A stretch of DNA of 64,000 bases from Helianthus annuus (lineage: Eukaryota; Streptophyta; Magnoliopsida; Asterales; Asteraceae). This document shows positions 1 to 9,918 of the stretch, in pieces. The DNA lies in contig NC_035436.2 in the NCBI RefSeq assembly GCF_002127325.2, positions 30,777,558 through 30,841,557 on the forward strand, written 5' to 3'. A model generated the notes under the pieces. It was not told the DNA's origin, did no database searches, and saw nothing but the letters and a program-made list of their open reading frames with translations. Position 1 is the stretch's first letter. Each line of letters opens with the position of its first letter. Both the position numbers and the translations under genes were made by a program.

Positions 1-427
1 ACGTCGCCTTCAAAAGAGGGGCCTACTACAATAACTAAGATAATCTCTTAAACAAGTGCAAAAGTGCGAAAGTAATCAAAGGTTATACTAATACACGTGT
101 CGGATCCAAGTGATTCATCTTGTCTATCTGTTTTTATTTTATTTTTATTTTCAGCATTTAGTTAGTTTTTATTTTCTTAGTTTAAAAACATTTTTCTAAC
201 CTTTTTGATTTGATTAGACGTTGAGGATAAACCGGTATTAAAAGCTCTTGTGTCCTTGGACGACCTCGGTATCTTACCAACACTATACTACGTCCACGAT
301 GGGTGCACTTGCCCATATGTGTGTTTAGTGTTAGTGAATATCGTGTTTTATAAATTTAAAACTTGGCTAAAAGTGTAAAAAGGGGCTTAAATATACATCA
401 AAAATATATTACACTACACACGCATCA
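1..427 (+). repeat. LTR A of the dimer (3' part only, cut by window start)
   Basis: Matches 5593-6019 of LTR B without a difference that I could find and 11186-11612 of LTR C with a few. It ends in CATCA just before the primer binding site. It corresponds to the R/U5 side of the LTR. Confidence 0.85.
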
Positions 428-433
428 AGTTTT

Positions 434-451
434 TGGCGCCGTTGCCGGGGA
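434..451 (+). promoter_or_regulatory. Primer binding site, tRNA-Asp type (copy 1)
   Basis: TGGCGCCGTTGCCGGGGA is complementary to the 3' end of plant tRNA-Asp(GUC) including CCA, six bases after the LTR end. This type of primer site is typical of Athila-like Ty3/gypsy elements. The same site recurs in copy 2 at 6026-6043. Confidence 0.88.
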
Positions 452-736
452 CACAAGGATTTTAAGAAAGTTAGGAATCAACGGCCTAATCATATTTTTA
501 TTTTTCTTTAATTTTTTAGGATTTTTTCTTAGATTTTTAGCTTCTGCAGAGCTCAACACGGGGCCGTGCCCGCTGAACACGCCCCGTGCTCAATCATTGG
601 AACTGGCAATCCTGTTTTAAGTCAGACAGTAGGTTGAACACGGGGCCGTGTCCACTCAACACGCCCCCGTGCCCAAGATTCAGTTGCTGAAAACAGAACC
701 GTTAGATCCCGGCGGTTGGTAATTTCTGACACAAAC

Positions 737-1378
737 ATGAGTGATAGTAATTCTTTTTACTTTCGGCACTCTTATGGTTTGTGGTGTCGAATATGTGGAG
801 GCGAACATGAGGAATTAAAATGTTATTTTCTCACTTATAGGCCCCACTATATAGACCCACCGATTCCTTGTAACCTTAAGAGGGGCGAAAGTAAAAATAA
901 GCACTATTTCTCCCTCGAATGCGCCCAGCCAGATATTTTAGGAGAAATGCTCCTTGACGAGTTATTTCAACTAGAAGAACTACTTCTCAATTGGTCAAAA
1001 GAACTTAGGAAGGATTTTTTAGATCCACCCCAAGATGATGACCATGAGGAAATGTTGGAACCGCATTCCGACAACCTCGTTGCTCCCGAAAATACCTTCT
1101 TACCTAGAAAAGACGTGGACGATAGTCGTCCCTGTGCCGATTGTGCCGTGAAGGACTCCCCATCGACCTCGTTCGGTGCATACATAGACCTGAGCGATTC
1201 GGCATACACCTTCTTTAACGAGAGCCCGGGAATGGGTTGGACTTGTCCACCTAGAATGAAAATAGGAATTACCCTCACTGACAACCTCTTGCGTTCTCGC
1301 CTTAGTATAGGACAATTAAGGTATCTTAGGTACTATGGGGTTGTTCCAACAAGTCAAGAGCCACCCGATATAAATTAA
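737..1378 (+). CDS. Retroelement ORF1, 213 aa, knuckle-like Cys/His motif (copy 1)
   Basis: I do not recognise a family. The first ATG is at 737 (context AACATGA); the frame is open upstream to 716 without an ATG. Near the N-terminus lies WCRICGGEHEELKC, a C-X2-C-X3-H-X4-C motif one residue shorter than the canonical retroviral gag knuckle (C-X2-C-X4-H-X4-C). An acidic, leucine-rich stretch follows (residues about 60-110) and then a basic C-terminal part (RMKIG...LLRSRLSIGQLRYLRYYG). The copy at 6329-6970 differs by one residue (P to Q). It sits after the primer site, where gag would normally be, so a gag-derived nucleic-acid-binding protein is possible but unproven. Confidence 0.6.
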   Translation: MSDSNSFYFRHSYGLWCRICGGEHEELKCYFLTYRPHYIDPPIPCNLKRGESKNKHYFSLECAQPDILGEMLLDELFQLEELLLNWSKELRKDFLDPPQDDDHEEMLEPHSDNLVAPENTFLPRKDVDDSRPCADCAVKDSPSTSFGAYIDLSDSAYTFFNESPGMGWTCPPRMKIGITLTDNLLRSRLSIGQLRYLRYYGVVPTSQEPPDIN

Positions 1379-1654
1379 CTCCTTAGTAAGAGACAAAACT
1401 CCATAAAACAGCCTGCCGACACGGGGCCGTGCCCGGTCAACACGCCCCCGTGTTCACTCAGAAGATTCTCTGCTGATTCTGTCAGAATACGGACAAAATG
1501 TGTCAGGATTTTCTCTGCACACGGGGCCGTGTCCAGCGGACACGGGGCCGTGTCCAGTGTGCTGTCGTTTTCTTTAAATGCAGCCTGAATCCTGCTCATT
1601 TTTTACCACTTCACCAAGCAGAGATTCCTGGGATCTTCACATATACCATCCTAG

Positions 1655-2017
1655 GTAAGTGCTAAAAGAAGGTTCCTAAGGACCATCTTGTCTTTTCCAC
1701 TTTTGTTCATTTCTCCTTCTTCCAAAATTTTTCAAACCTTACCTCCATGGAAGCTTGGAAACCCATGATTCCAACCTTCTATGAAAGGTTTGTAGGAGTT
1801 TTTGCTACGGGTTCTTGTCTAAAGTTAGTTCTATAACTTTGTTTTAAATTATCTGAGCTTAAAACACAATAAAAGTGTATTAAAATAATTTAAAAACCTG
1901 GAATCGTTAGACAAAAATCCTGCAGGCGGCTGAACACGGGGCCGTGCTCACTGAGCACGGGGCCGTGTTCGAGGTACTGTTTTGCAAAAGTTTAGTTATC
2001 TTCGGCTTATTTCGCAG
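1655..2017 (+). other. Candidate intron upstream of ORF2 (copy 1)
   Basis: A near-consensus donor CTAG|GTAAGT is followed 363 bp later by a pyrimidine-rich acceptor TTTCGCAG, just before the ORF2 ATG at 2021. The segment contains T-rich stretches and one dyad pair. Removing it would bring ORF2 close to the upstream leader, similar to the spliced env messages of Athila-type elements. The equivalent in copy 2 is 7247-7609. Prediction from splice consensus only. Confidence 0.5.
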
Positions 2018-2020
2018 AAA

Positions 2021-2449
2021 ATGGCCAGCAGAAACAGCGGAACATCTTCAAGAAATAACCGAAATGGAAGGAGATCGTCCACGGCGGAGGATTCCCTAGT
2101 AAACTACGTTTACGCTTTGAGGGAAGCCATAGACGAAATGACGGGGGTAGAAGAAGCATTGGTGGACCATATTAATCATCTGACGGTAGGTTTGGAGGGC
2201 TGCCTGCGAGAAGTAAACCTCCTGCACCAAAGGTTAAACCTTCTCGCTTCCCCGCCTTTGGTTCCGGTGATAACCCAAAGGGCGTGGAATGTAGTACCCG
2301 AGGTCATCATTCCAGCCGAATGGCACGCCATGCACCAAGTACCTCAACCAAGGGTGGTGCAAGGAGTCCCGGTGAGCGTTCCTCCTCAAAACACCGAAGA
2401 GAATGAAGCTACCTTCTACCTCCCAAGGGAGATAGAAGAATGGCTTTGA
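2021..2449 (+). CDS. Retroelement ORF2, 142 aa, coiled-coil-like protein (copy 1)
   Basis: Family not recognised. I chose the ATG at 2021, three bases after a candidate splice acceptor; the frame is open upstream to 1982 but without a better start. The N-terminus is Ser/Asn/Arg-rich and basic (residues 1-25). Residues about 27-75 are a heptad-like amphipathic helix (VNYVYALREAIDEM...LREVNLLHQRLNLL) suggesting a coiled coil. The rest is proline/valine-rich and ends in an acidic tail (REIEEWL). The copy at 7613-8041 differs by one residue (H to R). No signal peptide or membrane segment is seen, so an env role is not supported. Confidence 0.55.
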   Translation: MASRNSGTSSRNNRNGRRSSTAEDSLVNYVYALREAIDEMTGVEEALVDHINHLTVGLEGCLREVNLLHQRLNLLASPPLVPVITQRAWNVVPEVIIPAEWHAMHQVPQPRVVQGVPVSVPPQNTEENEATFYLPREIEEWL

Positions 2450-3004
2450 ATGACGACCGAGGAGCCATAGGTTAGAGAGTGTTTCTGCATCGGGAAGCTA
2501 TTCCCGAAATTTTCCTAAATAAGTAGAACCCTTATGATAACCTCATGTATCCCCTAGTTATTTAGCTAACTTTATGTAATGTCTATGATTTGCAATGCTA
2601 TGATGGTTTTTATGATTGATGGTTTTCGTGAGTATAAAACACACTCATGGTGGTAATGGATGAAAAAGGGAACGAGAAAAATGGAACCATGCACGAAGAA
2701 CAGAGCAACCCGACAAAAATCTCCATCACAGAAGGCTCAACACGGGCCGTGCCCAACCAACACGGCCCCGTGCTGAGCCCCCTGCAGAAAATCACCCAGT
2801 TCAGGTAACTGGACACGGGCCGTGTTCAGCGGACATGACCCCGTGTCCAGGCTTCTGTTTCAATTCTCTAATTTTTGTTACTGGCACTTGACCACGGGGC
2901 CGTGCCCGGTCAACACGGGGCCGTGTCCAGGATGCCAGTAACACAAAACTTTGTTTTTAAACCCACTTTTACACATTCTAATCAACCAAAAACTTTATTT
3001 TTGG

Positions 3005-3046
3005 ACACATTGAGGACAATGTGTAATTTAAGTGTGTGGGGGGGGA
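3005..3046 (+). promoter_or_regulatory. Stem-loop (AGGA loop) plus internal G-run, central-PPT-like (copy 1)
   Basis: ACACATTG-AGGA-CAATGTGT forms a perfect 8-bp stem with loop AGGA, followed by TTTAAGTGTG and a run of G. The layout matches the stem-loop before the real 3' polypurine tract at 4285-4321 but with a different stem sequence. A second-strand priming site (central PPT) is a reasonable inference. Copy 2: from 8597. Confidence 0.6.
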
Positions 3047-3059
3047 TGCTAAAACCTTG

Positions 3060-4284
3060 AAATTTTGCAAAATCCAAAACACATGCCTTACACAAAACTC
3101 TATTGGAACCGCTAAACACCCCAAATTTTTTCAAAAACTTTTTCATTTTTTTTATTTACTTGTCTTAGTTTAAGTTGGGAATAACAAGTTCTAAAAAGGT
3201 TATATTTTTACAAGTTTACAACCGATAGCGTCGTGATAAAAAAAGAACCAACATAAGAAAATTATGAAACGGCATGACAAGCTTAGTTAAAAATTTGATT
3301 ATATATACTTGGTCACATAAAAACCCATTCCCACAAAAGTGAGTTTTGAGCCTTTATTGAGCATAAAAATATACATATTTAGATTAAATGCTCATTTTTC
3401 GTTTCTTGTGTGAATAGCCGCTTGGTTCTTACAAATCTAGAACTTGCCACGACGATACATTCCCGGTCCTTACCAACTTAAACCCAAGTAAGTAAATGAT
3501 GGAGGCATTAGGACTAACAATTTTTTCTTTCAAAACCATTATTTTTCAATTTTTTTATCACCTACCCAAAAATCCCCCTAGATAGCCCCTTTGAGCCTAA
3601 ACCTTTCATTTCATTACCCCAAAACCCTTTTTACCCACCAAAAACCTTTTTAGTTTTTCACCCTTTATTTTAGTAACAAGCTCGCTTTTTCGTAAACTCA
3701 CCCTTTTTATGTGACGATCGAAAAAAAAAAATAGTGATGAAGTCAAAACCAAACAAAAGCTATATAAAAGCTTGTTTGGAGAAATACTTCAAAAATAAAA
3801 AGTCACTAAAAACAAGGTACTTCACGAAAACCGACGCTTGTTACGATTTTCGCCCTTTTTACTAACCACTAACCCAACCACCCACCTTTTACCCAAGCCT
3901 AACCCTTCACCCCAAAAGTCCTCTTGATATTTACAAAGGTAAAAAGTTAAAAAGGAGGAGGATTGATTTCTTGGCAAGCCTATGGAAGGCCTAAGTTCCA
4001 TGCCGCTCTCGAGTGATTCACTAAAAATATACACCTTCGGCCGAGTGTTGAGTAATCTCCCGTGAGGTATGTGAACTTGTATATAAATGGAATTTTAATA
4101 AGGCATGCTATGCCCAAATAAGTAATTTATCATATGAAAAGTTCAAAATAAATCATAACGAATAGGATTGTAAATAAATAAAAATAAAACTTATAAAGAC
4201 CTTGGATTCCCGACACTCTAGGACAAGCTATAAAAACTTCTCTTCTACCTATTCCATTTGGGAGTGTAAGCCACATTTAAAGAG
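3060..4284. other. Non-coding 3' internal region (copy 1)
   Basis: T/C-rich and A-rich sequence without a convincing ORF. It includes pyrimidine-rich stretches around 3530-3700 and an A-run near 3720. The equivalent in copy 2 is about 8650-9877. Short ORFs here are not conserved in character and look incidental. Confidence 0.6.
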
Positions 4285-4321
4285 TTTTGCTTGAGGACAA
4301 GCAAAAGTTCAAGTGTGGGGG
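4285..4321 (+). promoter_or_regulatory. Stem-loop plus 3' polypurine tract (copy 1)
   Basis: TTTTGCTTG-AGGA-CAAGCAAAA is a perfect 9-bp stem with loop AGGA at 4285-4306, followed by GTTC and the tract AAGTGTGGGGG at 4311-4321, four bases before the LTR start TGATG at 4326. Its place next to the LTR marks it as the plus-strand priming site. Copy 2: 9878-9914. Confidence 0.75.
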
Positions 4322-4706
4322 TATTTGATGTGTGTAAAATGCAACATGTAAATCACATCAATTAAGGCATAAAACTAACCCTTTTTAAGTACTAATGTTG
4401 GAAAAATAGTGTTTTTGTCTTCCTTTTGCATTTTCAGGATTAAATGAGCTCAAAATCACAAAAGAAGCAAAAAGACAACTAATTCTAGCATAAATACAAG
4501 AAAAGGAACAAAAGTAGACTGCCCGGACCCTCAACGGCACCTCCCAAAGCAAAGGAGAAGAAACAGAGTCTGAACACGCCCCGTGTCCAGCGAACACGGG
4601 GGCGTGCCCAGGAAGCAGCAGAAAAGACAAACCAGTAGAAGCTTCCATTGCCCACCACGGGGCCGTGTCCAGCGGGCACGGGGGCGTGGTGAAAGTACAG
4701 CAGGCG

Positions 4707-4737
4707 CATTAATTGTAATTCGCAATTACAATTAATG
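4707..4737. promoter_or_regulatory. Perfect inverted repeat in LTR B U3, 14-bp arms
   Basis: CATTAATTGTAATT-CGC-AATTACAATTAATG, 31 bp, about 75 bp upstream of the TATA box and between the second and third dyad pair. It is intact also in LTR C at 10300-10330. It could be a homodimeric transcription-factor site or a cruciform; function is inference. Confidence 0.8.
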
Positions 4738-4811
4738 AAGAGAGAGAATGTCAGACGGGCACGGGGCCGTGTCCAGCGGACACGGGGCCGTGTCCAGCCT
4801 TCTGTTCAGCC

Positions 4812-4820
4812 TATAAATAG
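4812..4820 (+). promoter_or_regulatory. TATA box of LTR B
   Basis: TATAAATAG directly downstream of the last dyad pair (4760-4792), the classical plant Pol II TATA consensus. Transcription would start about 30 bp downstream. The same box is in LTR C at 10405-10413. Confidence 0.75.
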
Positions 4821-6025
4821 AGGAGCTTGGCTTCATTCTCTCTCATCCCTTGGCACACCACCTCTCTCACACTTCATCCACCACCCACCACCACCATAAC
4901 ACCATCATCCACCACCATCATCCATTGTCCATCGTAGAGTGTGTGAGTCGTCTCGGGATCCAAGATTGATCGTAAGAGTTCTTGACAATCAAGGCCATGT
5001 TTGCCTAAGTCTCTTACATCACTTGGTGAAGACAAGTGTTTAGTATAATACTTTTTATTTTTAATCTTTTGCACTTTTTATTTGGTTTTGTATTAATGAC
5101 TTTAATAACTAGTTACTTATGTTGAAGGTGATCTTTCCTTATCGTTTGTCTGTGGTGTCTTGGCATTATTTTACTGTCTATATAAAATAAAAGATTTTCA
5201 CCATTCATATCTCCACGGTCTATATGGAGGTATGTTGGCTACCTGGTCGGGGGTTAAGGGAACGGTTTGGTAAGGGTCTTGCCCTTGTTCAGCGTTTAGA
5301 GGTCCTGTTTGGGACCTGGGTCAATTTTAGTAGGATATCCTTCAATGCCCATAGGTATTGGATGGCGGGGATCCAAACTCTTTGACCCCCTCATAAGTTA
5401 ACTACTATTAATACTATAACCCGGCTATTTAGGACTGTATCCCTGCTGACTCAGACTACTTAGCCGAGGGTAACGTCACCGCCAAAAGCGGGGCCTACCA
5501 CAATTTGCATTAATAACTTAATTAATTATCTTTCAATAATCCGACCCTTTAGGATTGTATCCTTGCTGACTCAAACTACTGGGTTGAGGGTAACGTCGCC
5601 TTCAAAAGAGGGGCCTACTACAATAACTAAGATAATCTCTTAAACAAGTGCAAAAGTGCGAAAGTAATCAAAGGTTATACTAATACACGTGTCGGATCCA
5701 AGTGATTCATCTTGTCTATCTGTTTTTATTTTATTTTTATTTTCAGCATTTAGTTAGTTTTTATTTTCTTAGTTTAAAAACATTTTTCTAACCTTTTTGA
5801 TTTGATTAGACGTTGAGGATAAACCGGTATTAAAAGCTCTTGTGTCCTTGGACGACCTCGGTATCTTACCAACACTATACTACGTCCACGATGGGTGCAC
5901 TTGCCCATATGTGTGTTTAGTGTTAGTGAATATCGTGTTTTATAAATTTAAAACTTGGCTAAAAGTGTAAAAAGGGGCTTAAATATACATCAAAAATATA
6001 TTACACTACACACGCATCAAGTTTT

Positions 6026-6043
6026 TGGCGCCGTTGCCGGGGA
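6026..6043 (+). promoter_or_regulatory. Primer binding site, tRNA-Asp type (copy 2)
   Basis: Same 18-base site as at 434-451, directly after LTR B. Confidence 0.88.
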
Positions 6044-6328
6044 CACAAGGATTTTAAGAAAGTTAGGAATCAACGGCCTAATCATATTTTTATTTTTCTT
6101 TAATTTTTTAGGATTTTTTCTTAGATTTTTAGCTTCTGCAGAGCTCAACACGGGGCCGTGCCCGCTGAACACGCCCCGTGCTCAATCATTGGAACTGGCA
6201 ATCCTGTTTTAAGTCAGACAGTAGGTTGAACACGGGGCCGTGTCCACTCAACACGCCCCCGTGCCCAAGATTCAGTTGCTGAAAACAGAACCGTTAGATC
6301 CCGGCGGTTGGTAATTTCTGACACAAAC

Positions 6329-6970
6329 ATGAGTGATAGTAATTCTTTTTACTTTCGGCACTCTTATGGTTTGTGGTGTCGAATATGTGGAGGCGAACAT
6401 GAGGAATTAAAATGTTATTTTCTCACTTATAGGCCCCACTATATAGACCCACCGATTCCTTGTAACCTTAAGAGGGGCGAAAGTAAAAATAAGCACTATT
6501 TCTCCCTCGAATGCGCCCAGCCAGATATTTTAGGAGAAATGCTCCTTGACGAGTTATTTCAACTAGAAGAACTACTTCTCAATTGGTCAAAAGAACTTAG
6601 GAAGGATTTTTTAGATCCACCCCAAGATGATGACCATGAGGAAATGTTGGAACCGCATTCCGACAACCTCGTTGCTCCCGAAAATACCTTCTTACCTAGA
6701 AAAGACGTGGACGATAGTCGTCCCTGTGCCGATTGTGCCGTGAAGGACTCCCCATCGACCTCGTTCGGTGCATACATAGACCTGAGCGATTCGGCATACA
6801 CCTTCTTTAACGAGAGCCAGGGAATGGGTTGGACTTGTCCACCGAGAATGAAAATAGGAATTACCCTCACCGACAACCTCTTGCGTTCTCGCCTTAGTAT
6901 AGGACAATTAAGGTATCTTAGGTACTATGGGGTTGTTCCAACAAGTCAAGAGCCACCCGATATAAATTAA
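6329..6970 (+). CDS. Retroelement ORF1, 213 aa (copy 2)
   Basis: Second copy of the ORF at 737-1378, differing at only a few bases: one amino-acid change (P to Q in the NES-GMGW segment) and silent changes nearby. The knuckle-like C-X2-C-X3-H-X4-C motif is unchanged. Both copies stay open, which fits either recent duplication or constraint; with so few differences the two cannot be told apart. Confidence 0.6.
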   Translation: MSDSNSFYFRHSYGLWCRICGGEHEELKCYFLTYRPHYIDPPIPCNLKRGESKNKHYFSLECAQPDILGEMLLDELFQLEELLLNWSKELRKDFLDPPQDDDHEEMLEPHSDNLVAPENTFLPRKDVDDSRPCADCAVKDSPSTSFGAYIDLSDSAYTFFNESQGMGWTCPPRMKIGITLTDNLLRSRLSIGQLRYLRYYGVVPTSQEPPDIN

Positions 6971-7246
6971 CTCCTTAGTAAGAGACAAAACTCCATAAAA
7001 CAGCCTGCCGACACGGGGCCGTGCCCGGTCAACACGCCCCCGTGTTCACTCAGAAGATTCTCTGCTGATTCTGTCAGAATACGGACAAAATGTGTCAGGA
7101 TTTTCTCTGCACACGGGGCCGTGTCCAGCGGACACGGGGCCATGTCCAGTGTGTTGTCGTTTTCTTTAAATGCAGCCTGAATCCTGCTCATTTTTTACCA
7201 CTTCACCAAGCAGAGATTCCTGGGATCTTCACATATACCATCCTAG

Positions 7247-7609
7247 GTAAGTGCTAAAAGAAGGTTCCTAAGGACCATCTTGTCTTTTCCACTTTTGTTC
7301 ATTTCTCCTTCTTCCAAAATTTTTCAAACCTTACCTCCATGGAAGCTTGGAAACCCATGATTCCAACCTTCTATGAAAGGTTTGTAGGAGTTTTTGCTAC
7401 GGGTTCTTGTCTAAAGTTAGTTCTATAACTTTGTTTTAAATTATCTGAGCTTAAAACACAATAAAAGTGTATTAAAATAATTTAAAAACCTGGAATCGTT
7501 AGACAAAAATCCTGCAGGCGGCTGAACACGGGGCCGTGCTCACTGAGCACGGGGCCGTGTTTGAGGTACTGTTTTGCAAAAGTTTAGTTATCTTCGGCTT
7601 ATTTCGCAG
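7247..7609 (+). other. Candidate intron upstream of ORF2 (copy 2)
   Basis: Donor CTAG|GTAAGT and acceptor TTTCGCAG are both preserved, as at 1655-2017. Confidence 0.48.
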
Positions 7610-7612
7610 AAA

Positions 7613-8041
7613 ATGGCCAGCAGAAACAGCGGAACATCTTCAAGAAATAACCGAAATGGAAGGAGATCGTCCACGGCGGAGGATTCCCTAGTAAACTACG
7701 TTTACGCTTTGAGGGAAGCCATAGACGAAATGACGGGGGTAGAAGAAGCATTGGTGGACCGTATTAATCATCTGACGGTAGGTTTGGAGGGCTGCCTGCG
7801 AGAAGTAAACCTCCTGCACCAAAGGTTAAACCTTCTCGCTTCCCCGCCTTTGGTTCCGGTGATAACCCAAAGGGCGTGGAATGTAGTACCCGAGGTCATC
7901 ATTCCAGCCGAATGGCACGCCATGCACCAAGTACCTCAACCAAGGGTGGTGCAAGGAGTCCCGGTGAGCGTTCCTCCTCAAAACACCGAAGAGAATGAAG
8001 CTACCTTCTACCTCCCAAGGGAGATAGAAGAATGGCTTTGA
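7613..8041 (+). CDS. Retroelement ORF2, 142 aa (copy 2)
   Basis: Second copy of the ORF at 2021-2449 with one amino-acid change (H to R in VD-INHL). Basic Ser/Asn/Arg-rich start, predicted coiled coil in the middle, acidic end. Same spacing to the candidate splice acceptor. Function unknown. Confidence 0.55.
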   Translation: MASRNSGTSSRNNRNGRRSSTAEDSLVNYVYALREAIDEMTGVEEALVDRINHLTVGLEGCLREVNLLHQRLNLLASPPLVPVITQRAWNVVPEVIIPAEWHAMHQVPQPRVVQGVPVSVPPQNTEENEATFYLPREIEEWL

Positions 8042-9877
8042 ATGACGACCGAGGAGCCATAGGCTAGAGAGTGTTTCTGCATCGGGAAGCTATTCCCGAA
8101 ATTTTCCTAAATAAGTAGAACCCTTATGATAACCTCATGTATCCCCTAGTTATTTAGCTAACTTTATGTAATGTCTATGATTTGCAATGCTATGATGGTT
8201 TTTATGATTGATGGTTTTCGTGAGTATAAAACACACTCATGGTGGTAATGGATGAAAAAGGGAACGAGAAAAATGGAACCATGCACGAAGAACAGAGCAA
8301 CCCGACAAAAATCTCCATCACAGAAGGCTCAACACGGGCCGTGCCCAACCAACACGGCCCCGTGCTGAGCCCCCTGCAGAAAATCACCCAGTTCAGGTAA
8401 CTGGACACGGGCCGTGTTCAGCGGACATGACCCCGTGTCCAGGCTTCTGTTTCAATTCTCTAATTTTTGTTACTGGCACTTGACCACGGGGCCGTGCCCG
8501 GTCAACACGGGGCCGTGTCCAGGATGCCAGTAACACAAAACTTTGTTTTTAAACCCACTTTTACACATTCTAATCAACCAAAAACTTTATTTTTGGACAC
8601 ATTGAGGACAATGTGTAATTTAAGTGTGGGGGGGGGGGATGCTAAAACCTTGAAATTTTGCAAAATCCTAAACACAAGCCTTACACAAAACTCTATTGGA
8701 ACCGCTAAACACCCCAAATTTTTTCAAAAACTTTTTCATTTTTTTTTATTTACTTGTCTTAGTTTAAGTTGGGAATAACAAGTTCTAAAAAGGTTATATT
8801 TTTACAAGTTTACAACCGATAGCGTCGTGATAAAAAAAGAACCAACATAAGAAAATTATGAAACGGCATGACAAGCTTAGTTAAAAATTTGATTATATAT
8901 ACTTGGTCACATAAAAACCCATTCCCACAAAAGTGAGTTTTGAGCCTTTATTGAGCATAAAAATATACATATTTAGATTAAATGCTCATTTTTCGTTTCT
9001 TGTGTGAATAGCCGCTTGGTTCTTACAAATCTAGAACTTGCCACGACGATACATTCCCGGTCCTTACCAACTTAAACCCAAGTAAGTAAATGATGGAGGC
9101 ATTAGGACTAACAATTTTTTCTTTCAAAACCATTATTTTTCAATTTTTTTATCACCTACCCAAAAATCCCCCTAGATAGCCCCTTTGAGCCTAAACCTTT
9201 CATTTCATTACCCCAAAACCCTTTTTACCCACCAAAAACCTTTTTATTTTTTCACCCTTTATTTTAGTAACAAGCTCGCTTTTTCGTAAACTCACCCTTT
9301 TTATGTGACGATCGAAAAAAAAAATAGTGATGAAGTCAAAAACAAACAAAAGCTATATAAAAGCTTGTTTGGAGAAATACTTCAAAAATAAAAAGTCACT
9401 AAAAACAAGGTACTTCACGAAAACCGACGCTTGTTACGATTTTCGCCCTTTTTACTAACCACTAACCCAACCACCCACCTTTTACCCAAGCCTAACCCTT
9501 CACCCCAAAAGTCCTCTTGATATTTACAAAGGTAAAAAGTTAAAAAGGAGGAGGATTGATTTCTTGGCAAGCCTATGGAAGGCCTAAGTTCCATGCCGCT
9601 CTCGAGTGATTCACTAAAAATATACACCTTCGGCCGAGTGTTGAGTAATCTCCCGTGAGGTATGTGAACTTGTATATAAATGGAATTTTAATAAGGCATG
9701 CTATGCCCAAATAAGTAATTTATCATATGAAAAGTTCAAAATAAATCATAACGAATAGGATTGTAAATAAATAAAAATAAAACTTATAAAGACCTTGGAT
9801 TCCCGACACTCTAGGACAAGCTATAAAAACTTCTCTTCTACCTATTCCATTTGGGAGTGTAAGCCACATTTAAAGAG

Positions 9878-9914
9878 TTTTGCTTGAGGACAAGCAAAAG
9901 TTCAAGTGTGGGGG
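9878..9914 (+). promoter_or_regulatory. Stem-loop plus 3' polypurine tract (copy 2)
   Basis: Same 9-bp AGGA-loop stem and AAGTGTGGGGG tract as at 4285-4321, just before LTR C (start 9919). Confidence 0.75.
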
Positions 9915-9918
9915 TATT

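Larger units (their letters stand above)
557..2925. repeat. Eight paired CACGG-GG-CCGTG dyads, internal region, copy 1
   Basis: Short dyads of the form CACGGGGCCGTG (or CACGCCCCCGTG, CACGGGCCGTG) occur in pairs, second start 20-21 bp after the first. Pairs: 557-588, 639-671, 1420-1452, 1520-1552, 1935-1967, 2741-2772, 2814-2845, 2893-2925. They sit in the non-coding parts around the two ORFs, never inside them. Three further pairs lie in each LTR. Function unknown. Confidence 0.85.
4326..6019 (+). repeat. LTR B, full length, shared by both units of the dimer
   Basis: 1694 bp, TGATG...CATCA. It carries a U3 with three dyad pairs (4575-4606, 4656-4688, 4760-4792), a perfect 14-bp-arm palindrome (4707-4737) and a TATA box (4812-4820). 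Downstream lies a CCACCATCA-rich leader (about 4872-4930) and two diverged copies of a 120-bp unit (TAACGTCACC at 5471, TAACGTCGCC at 5591). Confidence 0.88.
6149..8517. repeat. Eight paired dyads, internal region, copy 2
   Basis: Same eight pairs as in copy 1, shifted by 5592. One half-dyad has decayed (CACGGGGCCATG at 7133) through a single C-to-T change at a CpG. Confidence 0.8.

Noticed and set aside
363..620. 85-codon ORF spanning the primer binding site, repeated at 5955-6212.
   Set aside because: Crosses LTR end and primer site, starts at a non-ATG codon and is low in complexity.
967..1315. Minus-strand ORFs antisense to ORF1.
   Set aside because: Shadows of the plus-strand ORF1 frame; less plausible composition and not placed after any promoter.
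557..2925. CRISPR-like regular repeats.
   Set aside because: Plant nuclear context, irregular spacing between pairs and no cas genes.
4385..4725. Overlapping minus-strand ORFs over the LTR dyads (and at 9978-10318).
   Set aside because: GC-rich dyads lack stops in several frames; repeats such as GHGPV are a by-product of the DNA motif.
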